NCBI RefSeq assembly: GCF_004794515.1
Contig: NZ_SSDF01000085.1
Coordinates: forward strand, 60,006-124,005
Direction of reading: 5' to 3'
Length of the DNA: 64,000 nucleotides
Source: Microbacterium sp. A20
GTDB taxonomy: Bacteria > Actinomycetota > Actinomycetes > Actinomycetales > Microbacteriaceae
The translations under genes were made by a program, and so were the position numbers. The notes under the pieces were generated by a model that was not told the origin of the DNA, did not search any database, and was given only the letters and a program-made list of their open reading frames with translations. This document shows positions 1 through 7,936 of this stretch, piece after piece (position 1 is the stretch's first letter; each line of letters opens with the position of its first letter).

Positions 1-582
1 CTGATCGAGCACGAAGCCGGTGGCGGCGAGCCCCTCGGAACCCTGCCAGGCGGCGATCTTCCAGAACCGCAGCGGGATCCGGATCCCGCGGTAGGGCGGG
101 TCGTCGTCGGCGAGGATCGGCGCGGTGAAGACCGACACCCGCTGATCGGTGGCCTCGGCGTAGGCCAGTACATGGTCTTCGAGGCCGAGCCAGAGTTCCT
201 TCGACTGGTTGAACCCCGCAGCCTGCGGCGCGGCGTTCGGGTAGAAGAAGGTCGCCTCGGTGGCGGCTCGTGCCGCGTCGGCCGACCCCCATCCGGGATC
301 ACGGCGGCGCACGAGGTGCCCGCGGTCGAGGTCATTGCGCGCGTATACCTCGGCTCCGGTCTGCTCGGCGGCCGGTACGCGTTCGTCGAGCCGCCAGTCG
401 CCGGTGCGCGGCAGGTCCTGCAGGGACGCGCCGTCGATGTTCACCGCGGTCACTGCGGCGAGCCGCCGCGCGGGATCGAGGAGCACCGTGAAGCGCGGAT
501 AGGGAAGCGGGCGCACGGCCTGTGCCGGGCGCGGGAGGGGCACTCGGTCGGCGAGGAATTCCGGGTCGTAGCCGTCGGTCAT
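1..582 (-). CDS. DNA/RNA non-specific endonuclease, C-terminus off window
   Basis: The 194 visible residues carry the signature of the Serratia-nuclease/NUC1 family of Mg-dependent endonucleases that cut DNA and RNA without sequence preference. DRGH is at about residues 86-89 (H89 would be the catalytic base) and is followed by LVRR and W. The downstream block NAAPQ...FNQ...W..LE (about 116-136) supplies the conserved Asn metal ligand. The reading frame runs off the left edge, so the C-terminus is missing. No signal peptide is visible from the ATG at 582, so the protein may be cytosolic or exported without a classical leader. The start has only a weak GGAG upstream. It is convergent with nothing in the window and lies just beyond the cache gene. 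Confidence 0.85.
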   Translation of the reverse strand, partial: MTDGYDPEFLADRVPLPRPAQAVRPLPYPRFTVLLDPARRLAAVTAVNIDGASLQDLPRTGDWRLDERVPAAEQTGAEVYARNDLDRGHLVRRRDPGWGSADAARAATEATFFYPNAAPQAAGFNQSKELWLGLEDHVLAYAEATDQRVSVFTAPILADDDPPYRGIRIPLRFWKIAAWQGSEGLAATGFVLDQ

Positions 583-634
583 GTCTCCATCGTGCCCGGT
601 GCCACCGACGCGCGCACAGCTCAGGTCAGTCAGT

Positions 635-1336
635 TCAGCCGACGATCACGTCGAGCGCGACGGTGGGGCACGCCACCCGCGGGAGGTCGGCGAGACCGCT
701 GCCGCGCACCGAGTCGCCGGTCGCCCATCGCGGATCGGTCGACACCACCACCCGCCCGACGCCGTTCGTCAGCGTGACCTCGCTGCCCAGCGCGGCGAAC
801 CGGTGGGTCAGGTCCCGCTCGACCGCTGAGACGAGCAGATCGAGTCCGGCGACGCCGATCCGCTGTCCGTCCACATCGGCGGGCACGGCGATCGTGATCG
901 TGTACTCGTCGCTGCAGAGGTAGTCGACGTACGGGCCGGCCACATGCGGCTCGCCGGTGGTCATCGGCACGCGGTACCACTCGAGCGCGCTGTAGTCGAT
1001 GTTCTCCTTGTTGAGCGACTGCGAGGCGAGCACGAGCTGGCGCCGGTCGTCGCCCTGCCACCACGCCAGGTGACTGTGGGCGTCGGCGAGCAGATCGATC
1101 GCCGCGATGAACCCGGCGCCGTAGACGGGCACGCCGCGCAGGTCGAGTGTCTTCAGGGCATGCGGGCGCACCAGGGCATCGATCTTCGAGCGGGTGAGCG
1201 GTCCGGTGGCCCTGGCACCGGCGACCTGGGTGGCGAACGGCCCCACCCAGTCGACGAGGGCGCGCACGGGCGCGGAGAAGTAGTCCTCCACGATCGCGGC
1301 CGCGGCCTGGGTGGCGGTGTCGGTTGCTGTGTTCAT
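635..1336 (-). CDS. Soluble cache (PDC-like) domain protein
   Basis: 233 aa without a signal peptide or membrane segment. The middle (about residues 75-200) reads like a single cache/PDC sensor fold (GAGFIAAIDLL..., WYRVP, GPYVDYLCSDEYTITIAVPA, IGVAGLDLLVS), the small-molecule-binding module usually found outside the cell on chemoreceptors and kinases. Here it stands alone. It lies 37 bp behind the GntR gene on the same strand with an AGGAGGA ribosome-binding site at 1341-1347, so the two form an operon divergent from the amine importer. I infer that it helps sense or bind the transported amine, but nothing in the sequence proves this. Confidence 0.7.
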   Translation of the reverse strand: MNTATDTATQAAAAIVEDYFSAPVRALVDWVGPFATQVAGARATGPLTRSKIDALVRPHALKTLDLRGVPVYGAGFIAAIDLLADAHSHLAWWQGDDRRQLVLASQSLNKENIDYSALEWYRVPMTTGEPHVAGPYVDYLCSDEYTITIAVPADVDGQRIGVAGLDLLVSAVERDLTHRFAALGSEVTLTNGVGRVVVSTDPRWATGDSVRGSGLADLPRVACPTVALDVIVG

Positions 1337-1373
1337 CGCGTCCTCCTGTGCACGTCGATGCGGGTCTTCGGAA

Positions 1374-2165
1374 CTAGCCGTTCGCGGCCTGGAGCCGGAT
1401 CAGCGCGTCGATGGTCTCGGCGGCCATGAGCTCGGTCCTCGCCCCGGCGGCGTCGGGGTCTCCGGCCTCCACGGCGTCGATGACGGCGGCGAGGTGCGCG
1501 GCCTGCCGTCGAAGGTTCTCGGTCTCGTGCGCGACGAGACGCAGGTACGGCGAGAGCTCGGCCTGCAGCTTCATCTGCTCGCGCGTCAGTCGCGCGGACT
1601 GGCTGAGGGCGACGATCTCGATCTGCACGTCGTCGAGCAGCCGGCGCTGCGCCTCGGTGTCGAGCTCGTCGATCCGGTCCATCCGGCGGCGCACCCGCTG
1701 CGTCTCGCTGGGGTCGGCGCGCCTCGCGGCCAGGCGGACGCACGCACCGGTGATGGCGGCGTAGTGCGCGCCCAGATCGCGCAGGGCGAGGCGCGAGGTG
1801 CGCCGCACCGCTTCCCGCGCGAAGGTCAGGGGATCGGCGTGCGCAGCGACGAAGCTGCCGCCGTTGCGCCCCCGTCGGGTCACGACGAGGCCGCGGCCAC
1901 GCAGCGCGAGCAACGCCTCGCGCACGGTCACCGGAGCGACCCCGAGGCTCTTGCTGAGGTCGGCCTCGGAGGGGAGGCGCTCGCCGGCACGGAGGTGGCC
2001 GCGGGTGATCGCGTCGACCAGGCGACGCTCGACGAGCTCGGCCCTGCCCTCGTCGCCGATGGGCTGGAACAGAGCCCCCTGCAGTCGGTGCGGTTGTTCG
2101 TGCTCCGCGTCGGGAGAAGGCGCGGCAGGGGCGTGCGTCGGATGCGTCGTCGTGCTCGATGCCAT
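1374..2165 (-). CDS. GntR/FadR-type regulator of the amine import operon
   Basis: 263 aa. Residues about 43-106 are a GntR winged helix-turn-helix (AGERLPSEADLSKSLGVAPVTVREAL, then RGLVVTRRGRNGGSFV in the wing). The helical C-terminal half (about 125-255) matches an FCD-type effector domain. The Ala/Pro/His-rich 30-residue N-terminus is unconserved. It is transcribed away from the ABC transporter at 2282, with a shared intergenic region holding a sigma-70-like promoter overlapped by the dyad ACATAT-N13-ATATGT. The expected role is a repressor of the importer and of its own operon, relieved by an amine ligand; this is inference from position. Confidence 0.85.
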   Translation of the reverse strand: MASSTTTHPTHAPAAPSPDAEHEQPHRLQGALFQPIGDEGRAELVERRLVDAITRGHLRAGERLPSEADLSKSLGVAPVTVREALLALRGRGLVVTRRGRNGGSFVAAHADPLTFAREAVRRTSRLALRDLGAHYAAITGACVRLAARRADPSETQRVRRRMDRIDELDTEAQRRLLDDVQIEIVALSQSARLTREQMKLQAELSPYLRLVAHETENLRRQAAHLAAVIDAVEAGDPDAAGARTELMAAETIDALIRLQAANG

Positions 2166-2211
2166 TCTGCGATTCTCCCTTCCGCGCTCACCATACCCAA
2201 GAAACTCGCTG

Positions 2212-2240
2212 TTGACATATTACCTCTGGGTTTATATGTT
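2212..2240 (+). promoter_or_regulatory. Promoter of the amine importer with overlapping dyad
   Basis: TTGACA (2212-2217) and TATGTT (2235-2240) are 17 bp apart and read toward 2282. The inverted repeat ACATAT (2215-2220) / ATATGT (2234-2239) with a 13-bp spacer covers the space between and part of both boxes, a natural site for the divergent GntR repressor. AT-rich sequence here contrasts with the surrounding GC-rich DNA. Confidence 0.6.
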
Positions 2241-2281
2241 TTGGGAATCTTCCGAGTTCGACGATGACCGAGGAGCGCGAG

Positions 2282-3349
2282 ATGATCGCCACGGCACCCG
2301 CAGCACCCGCACCCTCAGAGGCCGCCCGCCCCGACGGGACGGTGACCCTGAGCGGCGTCACGAAGTCGTTCGGCGAGTTCACCGCCGTCCGCGACCTCGA
2401 CCTCGAGGTCGCCTCGGGGGAGTTCCTGTCGATGCTCGGGCCCTCCGGCTCGGGCAAGACGACGGTGCTGCGCATGATCGCCGGCTTCGAAGACACCACG
2501 TCCGGCAGCATCCGCCTCTCCGGCGTCGACGTGACCAAGACCCCTCCGCACGCCCGTCCGGTCAACACCGTCTTCCAGGACTACGCGCTCTTCCCGCACC
2601 TGACCATCGCCGACAACGTCGGCTACGGACTGCGCGTCCGCGGCGAGGGCAAGAGCGCCAGGGCTGCACGGGTGCAGACCTCGCTGGAGCAAGTGCGCCT
2701 CGACCACGTCGCCGACCGCCTGCCGCACCAGCTCTCCGGCGGGCAGCGGCAGCGGATCGCGCTGGCCCGCGCCCTCATCCTGCGCCCCCAGGTGCTGCTG
2801 CTCGACGAGCCGCTCGGCGCGCTCGACAAGCAACTCCGCGAGCAGATGCAGATCGAGCTCAAGCAGATCCAGCGCGAGGTCGGCATCACCTTCATCTTCG
2901 TCACGCACGACCAGGAGGAGGCCCTCACTCTCAGCGACCGCGTCGCGGTGTTCAACGGCGGCCGGATCGAGCAGGTGGGCACTGCACGCGACGTGTACGA
3001 GCGCCCGCAGACCGAGTTCGTCGCACGCTTCCTCGGGCTGTCGAACCTCATCGGCGGAGAGCTGGCCGAGAGCCTGACCGGCGACCGACGCACCATGAGC
3101 GTGCGGCCCGAGCGCATGCGGCTGACCGGACCGGATGCGGCGCTCGCCGCGGGCGAGGTGTCTCTCACGGGCACGATCAGCGAGGTCGTCTACACCGGCC
3201 CCGCCACCCGCTACCTCGTCGCGACCGACGCGGGCCTCGACCTCATCGCCGAGCGCCCGAACGCGCGCCACTCCGCCGACGACGATCTCGGCCGAGGGCA
3301 CCACGTCCGTGCCGTCTGGTCTCCCGACCACGCGGCTCGGCTTCCCTGA
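2282..3349 (+). CDS. ABC transporter ATPase, PotA-like (polyamine/amine import)
   Basis: 355 aa from the ATG at 2282, which has GAGGAG 6 nt upstream; an in-frame ATG at 2264 lacks a ribosome-binding site. All nucleotide-binding motifs are present: Walker A GPSGSGKTT (53-61), signature LSGGQRQ (151-157), Walker B VLLLDEP (171-177) and H-loop VTHD (H209). A C-terminal TOBE-like part follows (after about 250). Length and order match PotA/AfuA-type ATPases that energise polyamine, putrescine, iron or thiamine import. Its partners are the binding protein at 3426 and permeases at 4688 and 5523. The amine oxidase at the operon end argues for an amine substrate. Confidence 0.9.
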   Translation: MIATAPAAPAPSEAARPDGTVTLSGVTKSFGEFTAVRDLDLEVASGEFLSMLGPSGSGKTTVLRMIAGFEDTTSGSIRLSGVDVTKTPPHARPVNTVFQDYALFPHLTIADNVGYGLRVRGEGKSARAARVQTSLEQVRLDHVADRLPHQLSGGQRQRIALARALILRPQVLLLDEPLGALDKQLREQMQIELKQIQREVGITFIFVTHDQEEALTLSDRVAVFNGGRIEQVGTARDVYERPQTEFVARFLGLSNLIGGELAESLTGDRRTMSVRPERMRLTGPDAALAAGEVSLTGTISEVVYTGPATRYLVATDAGLDLIAERPNARHSADDDLGRGHHVRAVWSPDHAARLP

Positions 3350-3425
3350 AACACCGAACCCGAAACACCGCAACACACGAACACCCATGCACATACCTGC
3401 AGCACCGATCACGAAGGAGCGATCC

Positions 3426-4613
3426 ATGCGTAAGAAGATCCTGGCCACCGCGGCGATGACCGCGGTCGCCGCCCTGGCCCTGTCCGGCTGTTCCACCGGC
3501 GGAGAGGAGGCGCCGGCCGAAGGAGGCGGCGGACTCCAGATCGACGTTCCCGACATCGCCATGCAGGAGGAGCTCGGCGACTACGAGGGCGAGGTCAACA
3601 TCGTCGCCTGGAGTGGCTTCGTCGAGCCCGCCTGGAGCGACGCCTTCACCACCGAGACCGGCTGCGTCGTGAACCGCCGCGTCGCCGGCACCAGCGACGA
3701 GATGGTCCAGCTCATGCGCACCGGCGACTACGACCTGGTCTCGGCCTCGGGTGACGCGAGCCTGCGCCTGATCGCGGGCGGCGACGTGCAGCCGCTGAAC
3801 CTCGAGCTCATCCCGAACTTCGGCGACGACATCGTCGAGGGCATGAAGGGCCAGATCTACGACACCATCAACGGCAAGTCCTACGGCATCCCGATCGGCC
3901 GCGGCGCGAACATCCTCCAGTACAACAGCGAGGTCGTCACCGAGGAGCCCACCAGCTGGGACATCGCGTGGGAGAAGGACAGCCCCTACGCGGGCAAGGT
4001 CATCGCCTACGACGCCCCGATCTACATCGCCGACGCCGCGGTGTACCTGATGGCGCACGAGCCCGACCTCGGCATCACGAACCCCTACGCGCTCGACCAG
4101 GAGCAGCTGGATGCGGCGATCGAGCTGCTCAAGCAGCAGAACGACATCGTCTCCGAGTACTGGTCCGACCCGGCCGCGCAGATCACCTCGTTCGCGGGCG
4201 GCACCACGGTGCTCGGCACGTCGTGGGAGGTGCTGCGCAAGCTGACCGAGGACGACAAGTTCAAGAGCGTGCTCCCGGAAGAGGGCTCGACCGGGTGGTC
4301 GGACGCCTGGATGATGGCGACCGAGTCGAAGAACCCGAACTGCGCCTACGCGTGGATGGACTACTCGTCCTCGCCGGAGGTGAACGGCGCGATCGCGATG
4401 AACTTCGGCATGGCTCCCGCGAACGCCGCCTTCTGCGACACCAGCGACGAGGCGAAGGCGCACTGCGACTACTTCAACGCCACGGACGAGGAGTACTTCA
4501 AGGACGTGTGGTTCTGGACGACTCCGATCGAGCAGTGCATCGACGGCCGCACCGAAGTCACCTGCACCAACTTCCAGCAGTGGACGGACGCCTGGCTCTC
4601 GGTCAAGGGCTGA
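3426..4613 (+). CDS. ABC transporter substrate-binding lipoprotein, PotD-like
   Basis: 395 aa, extracellular solute-binding protein tethered by a lipid. The leader MRKKILATAAMTAVAALALSGC ends in a lipobox with Cys22. GAAGGAG lies 6 nt before the ATG. The mature part has the family-1/PotD pattern (NIVAWSGFVEPAWSDAFTTETGC, YDLVSASGDASLRLI, and WTTPIEQC near the end). It is the third-largest partner of the importer with the ATPase upstream and two permeases downstream. A GC-rich hairpin directly behind it (4622-4649) probably raises its mRNA level relative to the permeases. The substrate is unproven: polyamine is the likeliest. Confidence 0.9.
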   Translation: MRKKILATAAMTAVAALALSGCSTGGEEAPAEGGGGLQIDVPDIAMQEELGDYEGEVNIVAWSGFVEPAWSDAFTTETGCVVNRRVAGTSDEMVQLMRTGDYDLVSASGDASLRLIAGGDVQPLNLELIPNFGDDIVEGMKGQIYDTINGKSYGIPIGRGANILQYNSEVVTEEPTSWDIAWEKDSPYAGKVIAYDAPIYIADAAVYLMAHEPDLGITNPYALDQEQLDAAIELLKQQNDIVSEYWSDPAAQITSFAGGTTVLGTSWEVLRKLTEDDKFKSVLPEEGSTGWSDAWMMATESKNPNCAYAWMDYSSSPEVNGAIAMNFGMAPANAAFCDTSDEAKAHCDYFNATDEEYFKDVWFWTTPIEQCIDGRTEVTCTNFQQWTDAWLSVKG

Positions 4614-4621
4614 GCCGCATC

Positions 4622-4649
4622 GAGGGGCGGGTCTCCCGGCCCGCCCCTC
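4622..4649 (+). terminator. Hairpin behind the binding-protein gene
   Basis: GAGGGGCGGG (4622-4631) pairs perfectly with CCCGCCCCTC (4640-4649) around an 8-nt loop. There is no U-tract, so it is more likely an mRNA-stabilising or attenuating stem between the highly needed binding protein and the permeases than a full stop. Confidence 0.55.
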
Positions 4650-4687
4650 ACCTCCGCAGATCTTCCGCCACCACGAACGGGATCGAC

Positions 4688-5515
4688 ATGAAGCGCCGCC
4701 TCCGCATCGCCGGGCTCCTCGCTCTTCCGATGACCTGGCTCATCGGGATCTACATCTTCTCGCTGGTCATGCTCCTCGTGACCGCCTTCTGGATCACCGA
4801 CCCCTTCACCTCGAAAGTGAAGCCCGGATTCACGCTGCGCAACTTCGAGCAGCTCTTCGTCAACCCCGCCTACCTGTCGACGTCTCTACGCACCCTCGGG
4901 ATCGCGCTGGCCGTGACGGTGCTCGCGGTGCTCATCTCCGTGCCTCTCGGCATCTTCATGGCGAAGGTCGCGTCGCCCTGGCTGCGGGCGCTGCTCGCGG
5001 TTTCGATCACTCTGCCGCTGTGGGCCGGATACCTGGTCAAGGTGCTCGCGATGCGGATCACGTTCACGGAGCAGGGCTTCGCGAACTGGCTGCTCGCGCC
5101 GTTCGGGCTCTCCGGCCCCGGCTTCAGCATCCTGACCGTCGTGCTGACCCTCACGTACCTGTGGCTGCCGTACATGGCGGTGCCCGTCTACACCGCGATC
5201 CGCCAGGTGCCGCCCAACCTCTTCGACGCCTCCGCCGATCTCGGTGCGGGGTCGTGGCGCACGATCATCTCGGTCGTGCTCCCGCTCATCAAACCGGCCC
5301 TGATCGCCGGATCGGTCTTCACGTTCTCGCTGAGCCTCGGCGACTACCTCGTCGCCCGGTTCGTCGGCGGCGACACGCAGATGATCGGCAGCGTGATCGC
5401 GTCGAACATCAACCTGAACCCGCCGCTGGCGGCCGCGTACTCGCTGGTCCCCATCGCGTTCGTCGTCGTCTACCTGGTGAGCGTTCAGCGCACCGGTGCC
5501 CTGGAAAGGATGTGA
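4688..5515 (+). CDS. ABC permease, PotB-like
   Basis: 275 aa inner-membrane permease. About six hydrophobic segments are visible, beginning with the first at residues 8-35. The EAA-type coupling loop ASADLGAGSWRTIISVVLPLIKPALIAG sits in the expected cytoplasmic position and docks on the ATPase. Length and loop match the PotB/PotH branch of binding-protein-dependent permeases. It follows the binding protein and precedes PotC-like by 7 bp. The ATG at 4688 matches the family N-terminus (MKRRLRIAGLL). Confidence 0.88.
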   Translation: MKRRLRIAGLLALPMTWLIGIYIFSLVMLLVTAFWITDPFTSKVKPGFTLRNFEQLFVNPAYLSTSLRTLGIALAVTVLAVLISVPLGIFMAKVASPWLRALLAVSITLPLWAGYLVKVLAMRITFTEQGFANWLLAPFGLSGPGFSILTVVLTLTYLWLPYMAVPVYTAIRQVPPNLFDASADLGAGSWRTIISVVLPLIKPALIAGSVFTFSLSLGDYLVARFVGGDTQMIGSVIASNINLNPPLAAAYSLVPIAFVVVYLVSVQRTGALERM

Positions 5516-5522
5516 GTCGCGC

Positions 5523-6335
5523 ATGCTGAGACTGTCCCGCACCTCCAAGATCGTGCTCGGCGTCATCGTCGCGATCGTGCTCGCGTTCATGTACATCCCG
5601 CTCGCGCTCGTCGTGCTCAACTCGTTCAACTCCGCCCGCATCGTGAGCTGGCCGGTCGCCGGGTTCTCGCTCGAATGGTGGGGCAAGGCGTTCACGAGCG
5701 AACCCGTGCGCGCAGCTCTGCTGAACTCGGTGCTCGTCGCCTCCGGGGCGACGGTGATCGCGGTGATCCTCGGAACGCTCGTGGCCTTCGCGCTCCAGCG
5801 GTACTCGTTCTTCGGCCAGCGCGCCGTGAACCTCCTCGTGGTGCTGCCGATCGCCCTGCCGGGCATCGTCACCGGTGTCGCGCTCAACAACACCTACAAC
5901 CAGCTGCTCGAGCCCATCGGCATCCAGGTCGGCTTCTACGGCATGATCATCGCGCACGGCACCTTCTGCATCGTCATGGTGTTCAACAACGTGCTCGCCC
6001 GGCTGCGACGGATGAACCCCGGCATCGAAGAGGCGTCGAAGGATCTCGGGGCGAGCCCGTGGCAGACGTTCGTGTTGGTGACCCTCCCGCAGTTCCGCAG
6101 CGCTCTCATCGCCGGCGCCATCCTCGCCTTCGCCCTCAGCTTCGACGAGGTGTACGTCACGATCTTCACCGCTCCTCCCGGCGTCGACACCCTGCCGCTG
6201 TGGATCATGAACCAGATGGCGCGGCCCAACGAGGCCAACGTCGTCAACGTCGTCGCGACGGTCGTCATCGTCGCGTCCTTCATCCCGGTGTGGATCTCAC
6301 AGCGGCTCGGGAAGGAGGTCGACGAGCGCCACTGA
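5523..6335 (+). CDS. ABC permease, PotC-like
   Basis: 270 aa second membrane subunit of the importer. It begins 7 bp after the previous stop with AAGGA upstream. The N-terminus (VIVAIVLAFMYIPLALVVLNSFN) is the classic PotC/PotI first helix. The EAA loop EEASKDLGASPWQTFVLVTLPQFRSALIAG and SFDEVYVTIFTAPPG are also typical of PotC. With the PotB-like protein it would form the heterodimeric channel. The 112 bp that follow before the oxidase gene contain no terminator, so the oxidase is probably co-transcribed. Confidence 0.88.
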   Translation: MLRLSRTSKIVLGVIVAIVLAFMYIPLALVVLNSFNSARIVSWPVAGFSLEWWGKAFTSEPVRAALLNSVLVASGATVIAVILGTLVAFALQRYSFFGQRAVNLLVVLPIALPGIVTGVALNNTYNQLLEPIGIQVGFYGMIIAHGTFCIVMVFNNVLARLRRMNPGIEEASKDLGASPWQTFVLVTLPQFRSALIAGAILAFALSFDEVYVTIFTAPPGVDTLPLWIMNQMARPNEANVVNVVATVVIVASFIPVWISQRLGKEVDERH

Positions 6336-6447
6336 CGCGGGCGCGGGCGTCGCCGGATGCGGTGCTCGCTCCGATCTGGGGGACTGCAGGGGGCTGCAGT
6401 CAGGCACACAGCAGTTTTCGGTCTTCCACGATCAAAGGAGTTCGTTG

Positions 6448-7839
6448 ATGGAAAAGCGCATGAGCGACGTCGTCTTCTCACGGCGTGCATTGCTGGGCGG
6501 GATGCTCGGAGCGGGTGCGATCATGCTCGTCGGGTGCGGGCCGGATGAGGCATCGCCCTCGCCTTCCGCGGGGAGCGGAGGAGGGTCCTACGACGTCATC
6601 GTCATCGGGGCTGGTTCCGCCGGAATGGCGGCCGCGCGGGAGCTGATGGACGCCGGCAAGAAGGTGATCGTGCTCGAGGCGCGCGACCGCGTGGGCGGGC
6701 GCATGTGGACCGACCGCACGCTGATGAGCATCCCGCACGAGCGGGGCGCATCGCTGTGTCACGGCGGCCCGGACACCGAGACCTGGGCCTGGGCGCAGAA
6801 GCTCGGGATCGAGGGGCGGAAGTTCGAGAACAAGTTCTCCCGCTACAGCCCGAGCACGCCGTGGGTCGGCTGGGACACCCCCGACTTCTACGCCTTCCCC
6901 GAGGGCACGCCCGCGCTCGCGGTGCCGTTACCCGAGCCGACGGAGAAGGAGTCGGCGCTGCAGTACCTGGAACGTCTCGGTATCGCGCCGACGAACTACC
7001 CGCTCGCGCTGCTGGGCATCCAGGTCGACACCGAGCAGTTCGCCGTCTACCCGGCCTACGGGGTGGTCGACACGCTGACCGCCTGCCTGACGGTGTCGAA
7101 GACCGGGGTGATCGAGCCCGACGGCTACGCCGGTGATTACAAGCTGCTCGCCCCGTACGTCGACATCCTGAACGCCGTGGGGGAAGGCGTGGAGGTGCGG
7201 TTGGAGACGCCGATCGAGACGATCGACTACTCCGGATCCGGAGTGAGCGTGCAGGCGGGATCCGAGACGTTCGAGGCGGATGCCTGCGTCGTCACGGTGC
7301 CCATCGGGGTGCTTCAGAAGCGGTCGATCACGTTCTCGCCGCCGCTGGAAGACGACCGGATGGCGGCCATCTACGCCGTGAAGCAGACCGTCGCGTACAA
7401 GACCATCCTCGAGTTCGACCACCCGGTGCGCCCGGAGAGCTTCGACATGGTCAACCAGCATGACGAGGGTCCGTGCCAGTTCTGGGACGAGTCCACCGGG
7501 ATGCCCGGCTACGACGGCCAGCTCATCGTGGCCTGGGACACCGGGGATCGCGCGCGGGAGCTGCTCGCGCTGCCGGAGAAGGAGCGGTTCGATGCGGCGC
7601 TCGCCGGAGTGCGCAAGCTCGCCGGCGACCAGGGGCTGAACTACGTGAACGCGTCGAACTACGACTGGCGAAACGACGAGTTCGCCCTCGGTGCGTACGC
7701 CACGGGGGAGCGCGACGAGGACACGATCTACCGCCCGTCGAAGGACACGCTGTTCTGGGCGGGTGCGATCAAGAGCTCGGTCGCGAGCGCGCACTCCAGT
7801 GGGCTCGAAGCGGCGCAGGCGGTACTGGTCGCGTCGTAG
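6448..7839 (+). CDS. Tat-exported lipoprotein flavin monoamine oxidase
   Basis: 463 aa from the ATG at 6448 (AAAGGAG 7 nt upstream; an in-frame TTG at 6445 is less likely). The leader has a twin-arginine SRRALLGG (R12-R13) and a lipobox ending in Cys30, so it is predicted to be folded, exported and lipid-anchored. The FAD-binding GxGxxG (VIVIGAGSAGMAAA) begins about residue 51 and is followed by LEARDRVGGRMWT. The C-terminal flavin block is FWAGAIKSSVASAHSSGLEAA. This is the amine oxidase superfamily, which oxidises amines to aldehydes, NH3 and H2O2. Its position at the end of an amine import operon supports a polyamine or monoamine substrate. An exported oxidase combined with an importer is unusual. 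Confidence 0.85.
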   Translation: MEKRMSDVVFSRRALLGGMLGAGAIMLVGCGPDEASPSPSAGSGGGSYDVIVIGAGSAGMAAARELMDAGKKVIVLEARDRVGGRMWTDRTLMSIPHERGASLCHGGPDTETWAWAQKLGIEGRKFENKFSRYSPSTPWVGWDTPDFYAFPEGTPALAVPLPEPTEKESALQYLERLGIAPTNYPLALLGIQVDTEQFAVYPAYGVVDTLTACLTVSKTGVIEPDGYAGDYKLLAPYVDILNAVGEGVEVRLETPIETIDYSGSGVSVQAGSETFEADACVVTVPIGVLQKRSITFSPPLEDDRMAAIYAVKQTVAYKTILEFDHPVRPESFDMVNQHDEGPCQFWDESTGMPGYDGQLIVAWDTGDRARELLALPEKERFDAALAGVRKLAGDQGLNYVNASNYDWRNDEFALGAYATGERDEDTIYRPSKDTLFWAGAIKSSVASAHSSGLEAAQAVLVAS

Positions 7840-7849
7840 CGGCGAGGGA

Positions 7850-7886
7850 GGAGAAGCGGGGCCGCCCACGCCGGTCCCGCTTCTCC
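7850..7886 (+). terminator. Terminator-like hairpin after the amine oxidase
   Basis: GGAGAAGCGGG (7850-7860) and CCCGCTTCTCC (7876-7886) form an 11-bp perfect stem with a 15-nt loop, 10 bp after the oxidase stop and before the MocR promoter. Confidence 0.6.
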
Positions 7887-7900
7887 ATCGAACGCACGAC

Positions 7901-7930
7901 TTTGACATAGGTCAAAATCTCGAATAGCGT
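7901..7930 (+). promoter_or_regulatory. Leaderless MocR promoter with PLP-regulon operator
   Basis: TTGACA (7902-7907), 17 bp, TAGCGT (7925-7930), then 6 nt to the ATG at 7937, which predicts a leaderless mRNA. The perfect inverted repeat TTTGAC-ATAG-GTCAAA (7901-7916) covers the -35 box, so binding there should block transcription (autorepression). Reversed, it reads TTTGAC-CTAT-GTCAAA, the same element as at 14163 and 14909. Confidence 0.7.
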
Positions 7931-7936
7931 CGAGCC

